Shown: one piece after another, positions 44,050-55,870 of the stretch
How positions within the stretch are numbered: position 1 is the first letter of the stretch
Layout: each line of letters opens with the position of its first letter
NCBI GenBank assembly: GCA_944548615.1
Contig: OX155965.1
Location: forward strand, 17,538,806-17,602,805
Length of the DNA: 64,000 nucleotides
Direction: 5' to 3'
From: Micropterix aruncella
Lineage: Eukaryota > Arthropoda > Insecta > Lepidoptera > Micropterigidae
The notes under the pieces: model-generated
The model's database searches: none
What the model saw: the letters and a program-made list of their open reading frames with translations, nothing else
Told to the model about the DNA's origin: nothing
Position numbers and translations under genes: made by a program

Positions 44050-45187
44050 ATGGCAAAATTTAAGCAATTAAACGTTTTACAAAAAAAGACAAGTTTACCT
44101 TTGGCGGCGCAAAAAGTGAGTTCCAGAACTATAGCAGTTCAGATTAGATGCAGTCACACTGCAGTGTTAGATTGTATTTAAAAAATTAAAGGTTCTGCAA
44201 GTCTAGAGCGAAAAAAAGGTACTGGGCATAAAAAAACCCAACACATGCTGAGGATCGACTGCTGAAGCGAATCTGTTTGCAGAATCGATTCAAAAGTGCC
44301 GTGGATATAAGGACAGAGTTCATAAGTACTGGTGGTTCTGAAGTGGGTGTTCACACCGTACGCCGAAGACTCCGAGAGAGCGGCTTTTTGCCAGGAGTCC
44401 TGCAAAAAAGCCACTACTGACCAAAAATATGCGCATTGACCGCTTAGAATGGGCTAAAAAAAATAAAACTTGGACTGAAATCGATTGGCGACGAGTTTTT
44501 TTTTCTCCGATGACAGTAAATTTAATTTATTTGGTTCGGATGGAATTCAGTACGTGAGACGAAGATCTGGAGAACGTTTAAGCGATGAGTGTCTTAGACC
44601 AACAGTGAAGCATCCTGCTGGACAAACGGTCTGGGGATGTTTCTCCTTTTATGGAGTGGGGCAATTAGTATTCATAAAAGGAACTGTGAATGCAGAAGTT
44701 TACAAAAAAAAATTGGAAGAGTATTTATTCCTGTCAATTCAAATGCACTATTCCTATATTTCTGAGTGCATTTTCCAAGATGACTCTGCACCGTGTCACC
44801 GAGCAAAAACTGTAAGTAGTTTTTTTCTGACACTGTGATTTATAATGTTCAAAAAAAAATATTTAATAAATATAATACTATTAAAATAATTTTTAGGTCA
44901 AAAAATACATAAAAACTCATGGAATTCCAAAACTGGATTGGCCCGGAAATAGTCCTGACCTGAACCCTATCGAGAACTTGTGGCATAAAACGGCAATCGA
45001 AATAAATAAACTGAAGACTTCGTCAAAGGCAAACCTTAAAAACATCATCGAAAAAGTGTGGTTTGAAAATTTTTTCCAAGACTACATACAAAATTTGGTG
45101 AAATTCATGCCAAAACGTATTGAAGCAGTAATAAAAAAAAGATGGAACAACAAAGTACTGATTTTGTTGGTTTTTGATAATTGTTAG
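44050..45187 (+). pseudogene. Tc1-like (DD34E) transposase relic with a candidate intron
   Basis: From ATG 44050 the frame reads MAKFKQLNVLQKK and SSRTIAVQIRCSHTAVLDCI, a helix-turn-helix region, then a stop near 44180. It continues KGSASLERKKGTGHKKTQ, and after frameshifts near 44255 and 44405 gives VHTVRRRLRESGFLPGVLQ and MRIDRLEWAKKNKTW. From 44485 the catalytic domain is open: FFSDDSKFNLFGSDG (first Asp), TVWGCFSFYGVGQL, FQDDSAPCHRAKT (second Asp) and WPGNSPDLNPIENLW (Glu). With the second D of QDD as catalytic, the spacing is 34 residues, the Tc1 pattern. Between T and V of RAKT-VKKY lies an 85-bp segment (44812-44896) with GTAAGT and TTTTTAG ends that preserves frame if removed. All three acidic residues survive, but the N-terminal half is broken. 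No terminal inverted repeats were found. Confidence 0.9.
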
Positions 45188-46100
45188 TGTTATGTACCTA
45201 TGTAATTTTATTTTAAATAAATATGTGGTTTTAAAAATTATATGAGCATTTTTCAGTTTTGTGCGAAAAAATCGAAAATCCTGTAGGAGGGTTTAAAAAA
45301 CGTAAAAAAATGTGGTATCTAAACATTATTTAAATCAGTCTTGCTTCGCAAACCTCCCTCCCCCCCCCCCCCCCCCCCTTACCCCTCTATCCAACTACGA
45401 CAGATCGAACAGCTGTTTTGAAGCTGCTTTTAGTGCAGCTGAAAATACCAAGCGAACCTCACGTTATAGGCATGACGCAATCGGTGCAATACGGATTTAC
45501 TCGTGTAATGTGTACTACGTCTCAGTTTGTCAAATAGCTGGGTGGATCGAGGCAATCTCAGACGATGACATGGATGTACATATATGCCACATATATTCTT
45601 TAAAAAATACATTATTGTTGTTAGTCTGGTTGGGCTAGTGTCGGTTTCTTTCTGCCGAAAGTAATGTTCAGAATGCAGGTAAATTTTGTTTGTGTTACTG
45701 CTTAAGTAGGGTGTTTTAGTGATCGAATCACTAACGCTACTTACACCATACATTAAGCCTTCTAAATCTGCATATTATTGAATAAAAGCTAATATATGAA
45801 GGTGCCCCATGTACGAGGGGGTCCCAACCTTACCCTAAGGCTAGCATAAATGGGAAACTTGGCCCCAGTCGAGTTTCCCCGTAGAAGTCCTTACTTGTGC
45901 GCTGTGCAGGAAACTTTATTCTACCTACGCTAAATAAACTTTTCCTCGTACTTTTATTTAAGAATCCTTCATTAATCCCAACGCTGCCCATTTTTTCAAC
46001 ATTGTACACTTTCCAAGATACATAATAAGGGACCTTTTAAACTTTGCAACGGTATTTTCTATCGCGCGCCCTGCGTCGCACGGTGGGTGTCGCATAATTT
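45188..46100. other. No gene; C-run at 45359-45377
   Basis: Contains a run of about 19 C near 45360 preceded by CCTCC. Overlapping frames of ~107 codons at 45430-45753 (-) and 45312-45638 (+) have no domain and look fortuitous. Confidence 0.45.
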
Positions 46101-49100
46101 GGCTCTTATATAAAATCGAAGATTCGTATTCTATTCTATTTATAATAATAATTGGCCCTTATAGTTGATAAAAATCATTTTATATATTTTAATTTTTAAA
46201 TTGAAATTTTAAATATATCTCGACTAAAACTATCAAATATAATAAAATACTTTATTGACAATGTAATTTGAAGTCTTATTCTTTAGCCAATTCGCCGTGC
46301 TAGGTTGTCTAATTTTCTGGCTCGTATTATTGTTCTATTTTACCATCTTCATATATTTATCTTGTTCTTCCAAAATTATAAATAAAACAAGCAGTAAGCT
46401 ATCATTGGTAGAAAATGAAAATTGTTACTTATCAGCATTTTTCCATGTTGGTTTAGAACACTATAAGATGGCATTTAAAATTGTATTTGAAAATTCAAAT
46501 ATAATAAAATCGCCTATGTTTCGCCAATATATATATAAAACAACTCTTTTTTTGCAATTTTTATTAAAATTTCAACTCTTGTGGTATTTATAATTGTCAT
46601 ATTCATATGTACATTTATATGGCCTATAATATAATAGCAAATTCACCATAATTTAATGTGAAATTAATCCTAGATTACCCTGGCACCGAAATCACTCAAT
46701 AAACGAAGTATTCATAGCGAACATGAAAACAAATATTAAATATATAATATATAAATTCACTGAAAATTGGAATATACAAAATGAATACTAATTAATGAAG
46801 ATTCGTTTGTGTTTTATTCTCATACAGAGAATCAAACACTCAAATGAAATTATTGCAAAAGATAAAGAAAAATAATAATACATCAGGAGCAAAAAGCTGA
46901 TAAGAGTAGGTCATAATATAAGTTACAAAACAATGAAAGTGTAAATGCCCTAGCGTGCTAGTTGGTGACAACGTCCGTGAACACGTCCAGAGATTTATCT
47001 TTGAGTCTGTTATACCTCGATGTTTTTGGAGAGAGGGAGTAGAGAGAGCACATAATATGTTAATATTTGATCATGTTTATTAGATGTTACATTTTACATA
47101 CAAAGAGCGACTTACCCATTTGAGTGTGTGACAGAAGATAATTTTATTAGGTAACAATGCACTATTTTATATTAAAATATTTTAACGTTATTGAATATAT
47201 TAATAAGAAGAATAATTTGCGTCAATATAATACTGCAAATTATGGAAGACGCGTGAAAGACTCGATTATATCGATTCTTCAAATTATAGTAGTCATCAAT
47301 ATACGCAAATAAAATTACATTTTTATAACTAGAATTGATATCACGTCATGCTGTATGTACACTTATTTGAATTTGTGGTTTACGCCACAAAAGCCATAAA
47401 AATAACTAAATAAGTATCTTCAAAATTGTGATCCATATGAAAAAATACGTAAAAACAAACACACCACACTGATTTAGCTTTAAAAGAGAGAAAATGACAA
47501 ATGGAAAAGGAACGATCAAAGTTTGACAGACGCAACAAATGTTACGCGTCTGCTAAAAAAACAAAATAGCTTTCAAATGACTTGAAAGCTATCATGTATT
47601 ATAAATAAGGTAGCTATCAATGTGAAAAACTCATCTTGAGAATTTCGACTTTTGATCAAATCCTGCCATACAAATATCACACCGTGCGTCGTCCCGTTTT
47701 ACTTGGGGTGTCCTTTAGAAGTCGATGAAACTAATAGAGGCTTAGGCCTTCTTTCGCTTTCCGAATCGTCCTTCGCGTAGCGCAGGGACGAGGGTTCAGA
47801 TCCCCTCAAATACGGCGAGAGGAAAGTCGGCAGCTTCACGCAAATCCTCCCGCAAGACAAACAAGTGCTTTAGGGGGGCATTAATATTCGATAAAACACG
47901 ACAGAATATAGATAGTGGTGTTTATGTAGGGTATTTACGGATTTTGTAAACCTTTTCACGGTAGAACAATCGATAGTTGCAAAGATATAACACATGCGAA
48001 TACCTATTTATAACGTGAGTGTTATAAAGTGAGATTTAAAAATTGAATCTCAACTTTTCTTCTGATAAAAATGAAAAGAAAAGTTTGAGACAAGCGCGGA
48101 GTGTCTGCTCTACCTCTTCGAATGAAATAAAACCATTTTTAACAAGTTCTATTTTTTCTACAACTACTAATTTAAAATAATATTTTTAAAAATCAAAAAG
48201 ACTTTTAAAAATATTTCATGACCGCCGTTGAATATTTTTTTGTTAGTACGGAAAAAAAGGTTTGGTGTCCGTAGTATTGTGCAAGTTAGATTATTAAAAT
48301 TTATTGTTTTATAGTGGAAAGTGATGAAAATGATCTAATCTACAGTCTACAATCAATACTGCCGATAGGGACCAGCACTTAATTATTAGCAAAGAAAGCC
48401 AAAGCACAATATACGAAATATCATATAAACGTTATATGGATTGGTGCGATTAAAGTGAATATATATTACTGGCATATTTTCAAAAAGGTTTGAAGAAATA
48501 TAAGATTCTTTCAAAAATTAAAATAAATACCGCGAACAAAAATTCTTGCAACCTTTTCGATCTATATTGCATTGCTTCTTCTCATACAGATATTTAAAAA
48601 AAATACTCTTTAGAGGGTCTTCTCAGGGGATTATCATTTCTAATTGTTCATCATGTCAAATACATGTTTTAAATGTTTATTTCACATCTCACACCTTTCA
48701 GTTCTAAATTAATATTACTCCAATTCACTAGTGAAATCAAATAATTTCAATTTGAAACTGAAACTGAATCCTGATTGATCAGTAAAGAAAGAAAGTGTCA
48801 TTTTAAACTATGGCTGCATGCATTAAAAAGCTTGCTTTTAATAGAGGTGTATTTCTTTTGGAAACTGTATATTATTTACTTCGCTACGGTGCCGCGGTGC
48901 GTCGACCTCACAAATGTTCGTAAATGATGCAGCTAAGAAATTCTCTTTTGTAGCACATAAATCTTTATTAGATTAAGTACAAAAGACGCGAACCCAACCA
49001 GCAACCTCACAAACGTGTATACGGTCGGCCCCTGCACGGATTATTTTTATCCTTTGCGGAAATGTACCAATCCCTCAAGGGATAGAATCAAATTTAGGAA

Positions 49101-49501
49101 TCCCGTCCGCGGCCTGCGGTCGCTCCTTTATGCACTGAAGGTAGGGTCTTTGCTTCCTTTAAAACACCGTATTTCTATAAAATTCAACAATAATATTTTA
49201 TGAATATGGCCGATGGTTGCTTACACTGTTCTTATAGTGTATTTAAAATGATTAAGGCCCATAAAATTTCCATGTTTTCCAACTCTTTCCGTCCCGCGTC
49301 CTAAAATCTGCGCACTGTGCGGCATTTAGGTTCAAAACCTGGCCGTAAATCAAAATTACTAATTTTAATCTATGTGATTAATTTTAAGTACCTGGATACT
49401 TAGATAGGTAACGCATAACGTGGATATCACCTATTATTTACCTAACACTAAGAAGTTCTGGCATCTGGAAGTTCGCCTTCGCTTAGAACGCACGTCGTCG
49501 T
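46101..49501. other. Long AT-rich stretch with no recognised feature
   Basis: About 3.4 kb of AT-rich DNA. A 98-codon frame at 46297-46593 is rich in F, L, I and K, as AT-rich random frames are, and has no motif. Around 47760-47830 a GAGGGTTCAGATCCCCTC phrase imitates a T arm but lacks the conserved A and a proper A box. Confidence 0.45.
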
Positions 49502-49510
49502 TGTTTACTG

Positions 49511-49598
49511 CACTCAGTTTGAATGAAATTTGCATTGTATTTTTTTTCATCTTCTGTGATTTTCGTTGAGAAAAATGTTACGGGCATTTAAGTTCAAG
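49511..49598 (+). CDS. Candidate first exon, start MLRAFKFK
   Basis: CACTCAGTTT near 49508-49517 fits the arthropod initiator. ATG at 49575 in AAAAATG context opens eight codons, MLRAFKFK, ending at AAG followed by GTATGTAC, a good 5' splice site (exon end 49598). A short basic, amphipathic start of this kind is seen in mitochondrially imported proteins, but eight residues prove nothing. No downstream exon was found; the MITE at 49.78 kb would lie in the intron. Confidence 0.25.
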
Positions 49599-49781
49599 GT
49601 ATGTACATTACATAAAAGAAAAAATGTTATATATTATTAATTTTAATAATAACTATTTTTGTGGTAAAAAAATGGTTTGATTTCTTATTCATTTTTTGAC
49701 TATATTGATGTTTTTAAATATGTTCTACACATTTCTACTCAAAGTAAAATATGTCACATTAAACATGAGTTTCCTGTAACA

Positions 49782-49946
49782 TTTCCATAAGAAATTGCGA
49801 TTGCAACACGCGTGTAAAAAAATAATTTTATATCAGCAGTTTTTCCTAATGCTCGATGTCGTTTTTTCGACAGAGAAATGGAACGCATAGAAAAACTTGC
49901 AATGCCAATGTTGTAATCGCAATTTCCGCCTAATGTGGATAGGCAA
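49782..49946. mobile_element. MITE with GCCTATCCACATTAGGCGG terminus
   Basis: The right end, reverse-complemented, reads TTGCCTATCCACATTAGGCG then GAAATTGCGATT. The left end keeps only AAATTGCGATTGC after a deletion. The interior ACACGCG.GTAAAAAAATAAT, CAGCAG and ATGTCGTTTTTTCGACAGAG is shared with the copy at 51.76 kb. Confidence 0.65.
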
Positions 49947-50394
49947 CCCATCAAATGACTGTATCAACTTCGTCTTTCATGCACCAATGCCGACGGTAAA
50001 ATTATCCGCATAAAAACGTTAGGGCAAACCGTTTATTGCCAAATGAAAATGCATAATTTCGCGGGTATATTACGCAATAAAAGTCGGAGAGCTGTGGGTA
50101 GGCGAGAATATACCCGCAGGGCTGCATTAAGAACACCTCCGGAGTTAGCGTGATGGTTATTTGTAGGCGTGAAGGTGATTCAGGGGCGAACCCCACCACC
50201 CTTGGGTGCAATATGCCAATATACGCCGCTAGGTTTTATAGGTAGCTAGTAGACAGTGAATGCTACCGAGACAATTGAGGGAATGTGCGAGAATGAACCT
50301 GGTGTAACATGTCGAAAACCATTTTACTTCGAGGAATTATAAAAGTAATATAATTCCAAGACACTACAAAATAACGGATGGAACGACAATTAAA
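49947..50394. other. No recognised feature
   Basis: Mixed DNA, with CGGGTATATTACGCAATAA and ATATACCCGC forming a loose inverted pair near 50062-50117. No frame was assigned. Confidence 0.45.
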
Positions 50395-50445
50395 AAAAAC
50401 ACACGACTGCGATTAAAAAAAGTGACTGCTGTTACATAAAATCAA
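50395..50445. mobile_element. Stray Y-family terminus
   Basis: ACACGACTGCGATTAAAAAA followed by AGTGACTGCTGTTAC resembles the right terminus of Y (ACACGACTGCCGTTACAAAA, AGTGAACTACTG). It abuts the truncated end of the mariner relic. Confidence 0.4.
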
Positions 50446-50464
50446 CGGCCCTTATCCAAGGCCC

Positions 50465-51111
50465 GTGACGTCTTCCGCTGTACAATTGCCCTTCAGCGGA
50501 GCTTCACGTGAGCCGGGCCCACTGACCCGGCTTACTGCGTGTGGCGTCGCAGGGTTTCCTGCCCCGCTGCAGGTGTCTCGTGATAATCGCGCGCCACTCG
50601 TGACGCTTTATACACTTTTCGTCGCCGGTGATTATTCGGTGGAGAAAACCTTTTCTTTGTTGACGGCGAAGGAGCATTTCACAAGTCATGAAACGTCTTT
50701 CGATGTCTCTTGGCTTCAACTCGTGAGGAACCCAATGACCTTCCATTTGAATGATTCCCATAGATTTTAAACGTCTCGAAACGGTTGAGGGATGAACATT
50801 AAGCAATTCACTTATCTTTTCCAGCGTTAGACTCGAATCCTAATGGAGTATGGATTCCAATTCGGCTTCAAATTTTTGCTCCTGGCCTGGGCGCTCTTTG
50901 TCTTGCAAGTCGAAATCACTACTTTTGAATTGGAGAAACCAAGTCTCAACAGTCCTTTTTGTCGGAGTAAATTCCACGTAAGCAGCAATCTATGACATTC
51001 TGCGGCAGTTTTCTTAAGATGAAAGCAGAAAAGCATTGCTTCCCGCAAATGACGTTTTGTCGGCTCAAATTTCGACATCTTCGAAGCTAACAAAATTACC
51101 GTTTTTGACAC
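50465..51111 (-). pseudogene. mariner transposase relic, N-terminal ~60%
   Basis: On the minus strand MSKFEPTKRHLREAMLFCFH then LKKTAAE (start near 51078) is the first helix-turn-helix of a mariner transposase. After a frameshift near 50985 come VETWFLQFKSSDFDLQDKER, a stop near 50843, and LEKISELLNVHPSTVSRRLK (second helix-turn-helix). Then WVPHELKPRDIERRFMTCEM and GFLHRIITGDEKCI follow. WVPHEL and TGDEK (first catalytic Asp) are diagnostic. The protein breaks off near SKPGQWARLT; the regions with the second and third Asp are gone. The style is closest to the mellifera-type lineage, from memory. Terminal repeats were not seen; the downstream edge abuts a Y-like terminus. Confidence 0.9.
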
Positions 51112-51756
51112 TTCAACGAAATGACACAGACTGATTATTGAAGCCTAATGATGACGCATTTTGCAATTTGTACAATGCAATGCAATTTGTACAGTACAAT
51201 GCAATACATGAAGTATTTTGCAATTTGGTATTTAACAGGTAAAATATTTTTTAAGCTAAAAAAAACTAGCTAGGGAGCTAGGAAAATTTTTAGTCAATAA
51301 ATCATAAAAAAAATCTCTAAATGTGATGGTTGAAAATATAATTTGTTAGTCGTGTATTTATTACTGCTTATTTATTAAGCAGTAAATATTTCATTTTATT
51401 CATTCATTTATTAAGTCGGTCGTTTATCCATGTCACGAATTAGTTACTAGGGCTGATCACCTGTCTCTTTCCTGTCGATCTCTCCAGATTGTCTTTAAAA
51501 TGCGGATTTTTAAATCTTCAAAATTTTCCCAACGCATTAAACTGTATCTCGAGGGATGAGTTAACAAATGACTTAACCAAGTTTATGAATATTTGTAGTG
51601 CAGTAATGTACACACGGGCAATGGCGGAATATTATATACTTATATGTAGATTTGAAGTGAAACTCAAGCATTTTACTGACAATGACAATAATTTTATTTG
51701 AACAATAACTAAAGAGCACTCCAAACAATACTCAATATTCTAATATAATGGACCTA
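51112..51756. other. No gene; local direct repeats after the mariner relic
   Basis: GCAATTTGTACA.TGCAATGCAA-type phrases repeat three times at 51160-51230, and ATTTATT/TTATTAAG runs occur near 51360-51415. No frame was recognised. Confidence 0.45.
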
Positions 51757-51925
51757 TTGCCTATCCACATTAGGCGGAAAATACGATTAAATATTTTCCG
51801 CAACACGCGCATAAAAAAATAATTTAAAATCAGCAGCTCTCCCTAATGATCGTTGTCGTTTTCCGACAGAGAAATGGAACGCATTCATAGGGTATATGTA
51901 TATATATATATATATATATATCTAA
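51757..51925. mobile_element. MITE copy 2 and short (AT)n
   Basis: This starts with an intact TTGCCTATCCACATTAGGCG, then ACACGCGCATAAAAAAATAA and CGTTGTCGTTTTCCGACAGA as in the 49.8 kb copy. The right part is lost and a (TA)n run at 51896-51920 follows. Confidence 0.65.
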
Positions 51926-52299
51926 TGGTTTCACCGCTAAATAGCGGTCTCGTTCTGTTCAGTTATTATTTACTCTAGACTACGCTGAGGTTTGCTGTCT
52001 TGACCTCACATTGGCCGTCCTCGGTCAAATAGAGCGGTTGCAAAATGTGTACATTTTGTACATTTACAATGTTAGAAAATTCAATCATGTCTGTGAGTAT
52101 AGAAGTTGATTTGATTAGGTTCGAGTACGTGAAAGATTTCTGGGACATTAAATGTAATTAAAGCTTTAAGGTAGCCCAATAAAATATTAAAATATCTATA
52201 AAAATATATCAGTTTAAATGATATGTGTTTTTATTTCACTACAATTCAGCTATAATCTAAAATACTTTTGACCAAGGCTGCTCAGCCAACTAGAGATGT
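51926..52299. other. No recognised feature
   Basis: AT-rich DNA without motifs. Confidence 0.5.
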
Positions 52300-52960
52300 C
52301 AAATACAACGGGCGAACCCGTCACATCAGAAAGTTTTAACGATATTAGATCGTTCTGTCTTCCGTGAGGTGAGCGCAAATAACTTGTGACGAATAACCAT
52401 CCCCTAGAGATGCGAGGCACCGAAAAAGGTAACCAGCGGGCAGCCTCGCCTCTGACTGCCACTTTGGAAGGATATCTCCATCTGGAATTAACCTTCAGGA
52501 TACCTCCTGCCTCATGACTGGTTACAGGATGGAGGTCGCTTGCGCGGTCCTCTTCCTTATGTAGCGGTGATTCGGTGTCTACCGAATATATCGCAGACCA
52601 CGTTATCCCTTGCCCGGCTGATTCACCCGGGATCGGGTGGCCGAATGGTCGTTTCAAGAGCAGTTGCCGTTGCAGGTTTACAGCTACCCCCGCTCTATAG
52701 GCAACATAACTGTTTCCAGACTCCCCCGGCCGTTAGTCGGAATGCACAATCGTTTGGCTGGCGCCGCACGGTGCGCAAACCGCCCAGAAGCGCCTGAAGG
52801 TTGACTCTTAGGGGAGACTTGCCCCCAGGCCAGCGTCCTACCCTGGCTCTCCCTTCTGCGTGGAGGCCACCTGATAAGTGTTGACCCGTGAGTATGACCG
52901 ACCCTGAACAAATGGGTCTTCCAACAGCGCCCATTACCTCCCTATAATCTAAAACAACTA
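52300..52960 (+). repeat. GC-rich dispersed repeat, longest copy
   Basis: The copy runs from ACAACGGGCGAACCCGTCAC through AGCGGGCAGCCTCGC, GGAAGGATATCTCC, GACTGGTTACAGG, GCGCGGTCCTCTTCC, GTAGCGGTGATTCGG, TGCCCGGCTG, GGTGGCCGAATGGTCG, TTTCCAGACTCCCCCGGCCG and GTCGGAATGCACAATCG to ATGGGTCTTCCAACAGCGCC. It joins the left half (as at 8.3 and 32.4 kb) and right half (as at 33.2 kb) in one unit. The open frames on both strands (up to 135 codons) are not kept in other copies. Confidence 0.75.
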
Positions 52961-53239
52961 GATTTTTTTAATGGGTGCCTAATATCTTTTTTTTGGCCAC
53001 AGCTGCAGTCCGTCAACGTCATGCGTCAGAATTTCAATCAGCGCTGCCATGGAACATCTAGCACGTAATTCCTTTAAATATAGCGGCTGCCGAATATCTC
53101 TAAGTATTCCGCCGAGTATTTTATTTTTAACATCTCCAAGTATTTTATTTTTAAAATAAAATCTTCTGCTCTGTTTAATGGATCTAAATGAATATTCGCA
53201 GCACCTTCCTAACATATAATACCATAAGCATAACACATT

Positions 53240-54170
53240 ATTATTTATTTTATTAGATTTGATAATTTACAAGTATCTACAGTAAATGGACATATACAAT
53301 TACAATGTCATAGACAGTCACAGTAACAATGCCACAGCAGCAAAAAACTGATAACATGTTATGCCAGAAACTGTTGCCAGTGACACTATTTTAATCTCGC
53401 CTTACTGGGCAGTAGCCTATTCTAAGGCGGACATTTAAATTGTTGTTAATATACATATGTATGAACCAATATTAAAAAACCTAAGTAATGTAGAATATAG
53501 AAAAAATATAGTTAATTTATACACTAGGAGTTATTAGTAATTTTTACAAGCTGGGATAATATAATAGTTAACCTTAACATAATCATAAAAAAAGATGCAC
53601 AAACAGCTAGTATTTAGAATATAAATACTAGCTGTTTGTGATAAACAATATAAATTAGCATTTTAAGTGATTTGAAGTCCACGAATCACTAAGTCTTTGA
53701 ATTTGTAATAAATGTCCCTAATATTCGCTCATGTCAGTTCCCCACTGAAACTGATAATCTATAATCACGTCAAGGTATTTAATATCTACATACAACTTTG
53801 TATTGTCAAACAATTACACTCTGGGTTACTTGAACAATTATTTTTCTATTGCAGTTTCTCTTGGAGTTTAGAGTTTGTATGAGCAGAACAATTTGCACTT
53901 AAAGCCATAAACGATGCTTTGTTTTTTTGAGAATTAATTATCAGCAACGCCTCGTTCAGCCATTGCTTTACTTTGTGTAGTCCATCAATCGTCTTATTAA
54001 AAATTTCTTCCCAGCTATTGGCTTCGTATAACACGGTATCATCAGCGAAAGTAATTACTCTCCCAATTATTGTAATATTACAGAGGTCATTTACCTAAAG
54101 GGTAAACAGTATTGGCCACAACACACCACCCTGGGGACGCCACGCCATAGGTGATCGATATATTTGGCAA
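53240..54170 (-). pseudogene. LINE reverse transcriptase palm fragment and 3' end
   Basis: Read on the minus strand from about 54150: RPQGGVLWPILFTL, a stop, VNDLCNIT, then GRVITFADDTVLYEANSWEE, where FADD is the catalytic motif of non-LTR reverse transcriptases. Next come WLNEALLIINSQKNKASFMAL and, after a frameshift, KYLGVIIDYQFQWGT. PQG...P.LF.L..ND and FADDT...A are motifs of fingers and palm. An A/T-rich 3' UTR leads to an AAATAAAATAAT-type tail near 53240. Frameshifts and stops make it dead. This is the only LINE copy here that keeps the active-site motif. Confidence 0.8.
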
Positions 54171-54299
54171 TAATGTGATTAAAAAAGAAACATATTACAA
54201 TTCTTCAATCTGTCATAACTGATCAATTTAATGTTTGTAATATCTACCTTTTGTGTGACCATATTAATTATGACCATATTACGGAGTACAGAAGGAGAC

Positions 54300-54875
54300 T
54301 TCACTGACTGACGACCCGAGAATGGAGATATACGAGAGTCCTCGGTTTGCTCTGCAGAATCTTAAAGAGGCCGCTCCGAGCTATCTATAAGTTGGTACAA
54401 TGTTATATCAGCTCACGGACGCCCTTTGAGATCTGAAGATAACCTACTGATCTCGATCCCTGGTCCCAGAATTCATTTCTATTCGCACTTCTTCTCCGTA
54501 CATAGAGCCTCTGTCTGGAATGCTTTATCCACACATTTAAGGACAGCACCGAGTTCGTATTGCTTTAAACGCAGTCTTAAAGAACACTTAACACGCGCTC
54601 ATAAATTTTCCTCGTTACCTCCTCTCCCCCCTCCTTGCAACATTATAGGTTTATTGCTTTTTAAATTTTGTAATTTAAGATGTTTCATTTTCTACTGGAT
54701 TCAAATGTTAGATACGTTCGATACCAGCTGCCTTGATAAGTGGTCTAAATAATAGTTTTGTCTTATTTTTACTTCAAAACATGTTTTTCCATTAGAATAG
54801 GGTTAGCTGTAAGATGTTGCTTCAACGCAATAAACTCGCCGATTTGTTACAACAAATAAAGCGTTTTATTTTATT
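54300..54875 (+). pseudogene. CR1/L2-like LINE C-terminal end
   Basis: AIYKLVQCYISSRTPFEI, a stop, RSEDNLLISIPGPRIHFYSH, then FFSVHRASVWNALSTHLRTA and FKRSLKEHL follow the C-terminal pattern S...L....SR...F.V..A..WN.LP..LR.......FK..LK.HL of CR1/L2-like reverse transcriptases. The last frame is open to TAA (54426-54752). A/T-rich sequence with TTTATTTTATT ends it near 54870. Its orientation opposes the LINE just upstream, so these are two independent insertions. Confidence 0.7.
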
Positions 54876-55317
54876 ATTTGTGCGCTCGTCATGTGACGCA
54901 TGACGTCATCGACAAAAAAGGATCCTTTCCAACGTCTATTAATTTCGTAACCAGTGGCACCAGCGTCCCAGAGTCTGGCAGACATTAAAAAGTGTAGCCG
55001 CCTGCATAAATCAAATCGCATTAAATGTGCATTCATTACCTATACATTTCGCCCCTGAAACTTGCGACTGATATTTATACGTCCCGCCCGAATCGTTTTA
55101 TATTACTGAAGTTTCAGAGGGATGAATTATTGCGCGTCCCCTACCAACTGTGGACCACTCTGTATATGTTACTCAAACCCCTGAACGCATCTTCGCTGAA
55201 TGCCAGACGCCAAACTTTAGGGGTTGGAATGCATCTACATATTTAGCAAAAGTTTAACATGTGACGTAAATAACGGTTGTTGTTGTACACGCGAGAAAAA
55301 TAACTGACATAAGTTAA
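54876..55317. other. No recognised feature
   Basis: A 73-codon frame at 55025-55246 lacks motifs. Nothing else was seen. Confidence 0.45.
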
Positions 55318-55633
55318 GGGCTCTCTAGACGATCAAGCATGCTTGACAAGCTTCGCGTCGCGGGCAGGGAGAGAATCGTAAACCGCAGAAAATATGGAAA
55401 TATTTTTTTGTAATACTTACCAAAAATGTCTAATATTTTAGTTTATACCAGGGAGTCACGTTAATTAGACGTAATTCATTGATGAATGATTGACTCCCTG
55501 GTATACAACTACACAATTGGGCATTTATGGTAAATATTTTTAAAAAATATTTGCATATTTCCTGCGGTTGTGGTTCCCCTCCCAGCCCGGGACGCGATGC
55601 TTGACAAGCATGCTTGATCGTCTAGGGAGCCCC
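55318..55633. mobile_element. Foldback MITE, copy 1
   Basis: After TTAA (55314-55317) the sequence GGGCTCTCTAGACGATCAAG, CATGCTTGACAAGC, TCGCGTCGCGGGC, ACCAGGGAGTCACG runs to a short centre near 55475. It is then mirrored base by base to CTTGATCGTCTAGGGAGCCC, followed by CTAA, a one-base variant of TTAA. Almost the whole 316 bp is one long inverted repeat able to fold into a hairpin. Unusually few mirror mismatches suggest it is fairly young. It is non-coding. Confidence 0.85.
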
Positions 55634-55654
55634 TAAGTACAGATCAATTATTTT

Positions 55655-55870
55655 AAAGGGCTCTCTAGACAATCAAGCATGCTTGTCAAGGAAGAAGCAT
55701 GGGATCGTAAACCGCAGGAAATTGCAAATATTTTTAAAAACTATTTCCTAAAAATGCCTAATTGTGTAGTTTTACACCAGGGAGTCACGTCATTCATCAA
55801 TCAATCACGTCTAATTAACGGCTCTCTAGACGATCAAGCTGTTGAATATATTAGTAGGTAAACACAAATA
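55655..55870. mobile_element. Foldback MITE, copy 2 (partial, rearranged)
   Basis: This starts after TTAA with (A)GGGCTCTCTAGACAATC, CATGCTTGTCAAGG, GATCGTAAACCGCAGGAAAT and ACCAGGGAGTCACGTCA. It reaches the centre, then jumps to TTAACGGCTCTCTAGACGAT at about 55815, the beginning of another arm cut off after ~25 bases. One full arm plus the start of a second is present. Confidence 0.75.

Noticed and set aside
46297..46593. 98-codon hydrophobic frame as a membrane protein
   Set aside because: Composition (F, L, I, Y, K) is what AT-rich DNA yields in an open frame; there is no motif, and no splice or start context.
47770..47815. tRNA-like T arm GAGGGTTCAGATCCCCTC
   Set aside because: The invariant A of the T loop is missing and the nearest A-box-like phrase is too close.
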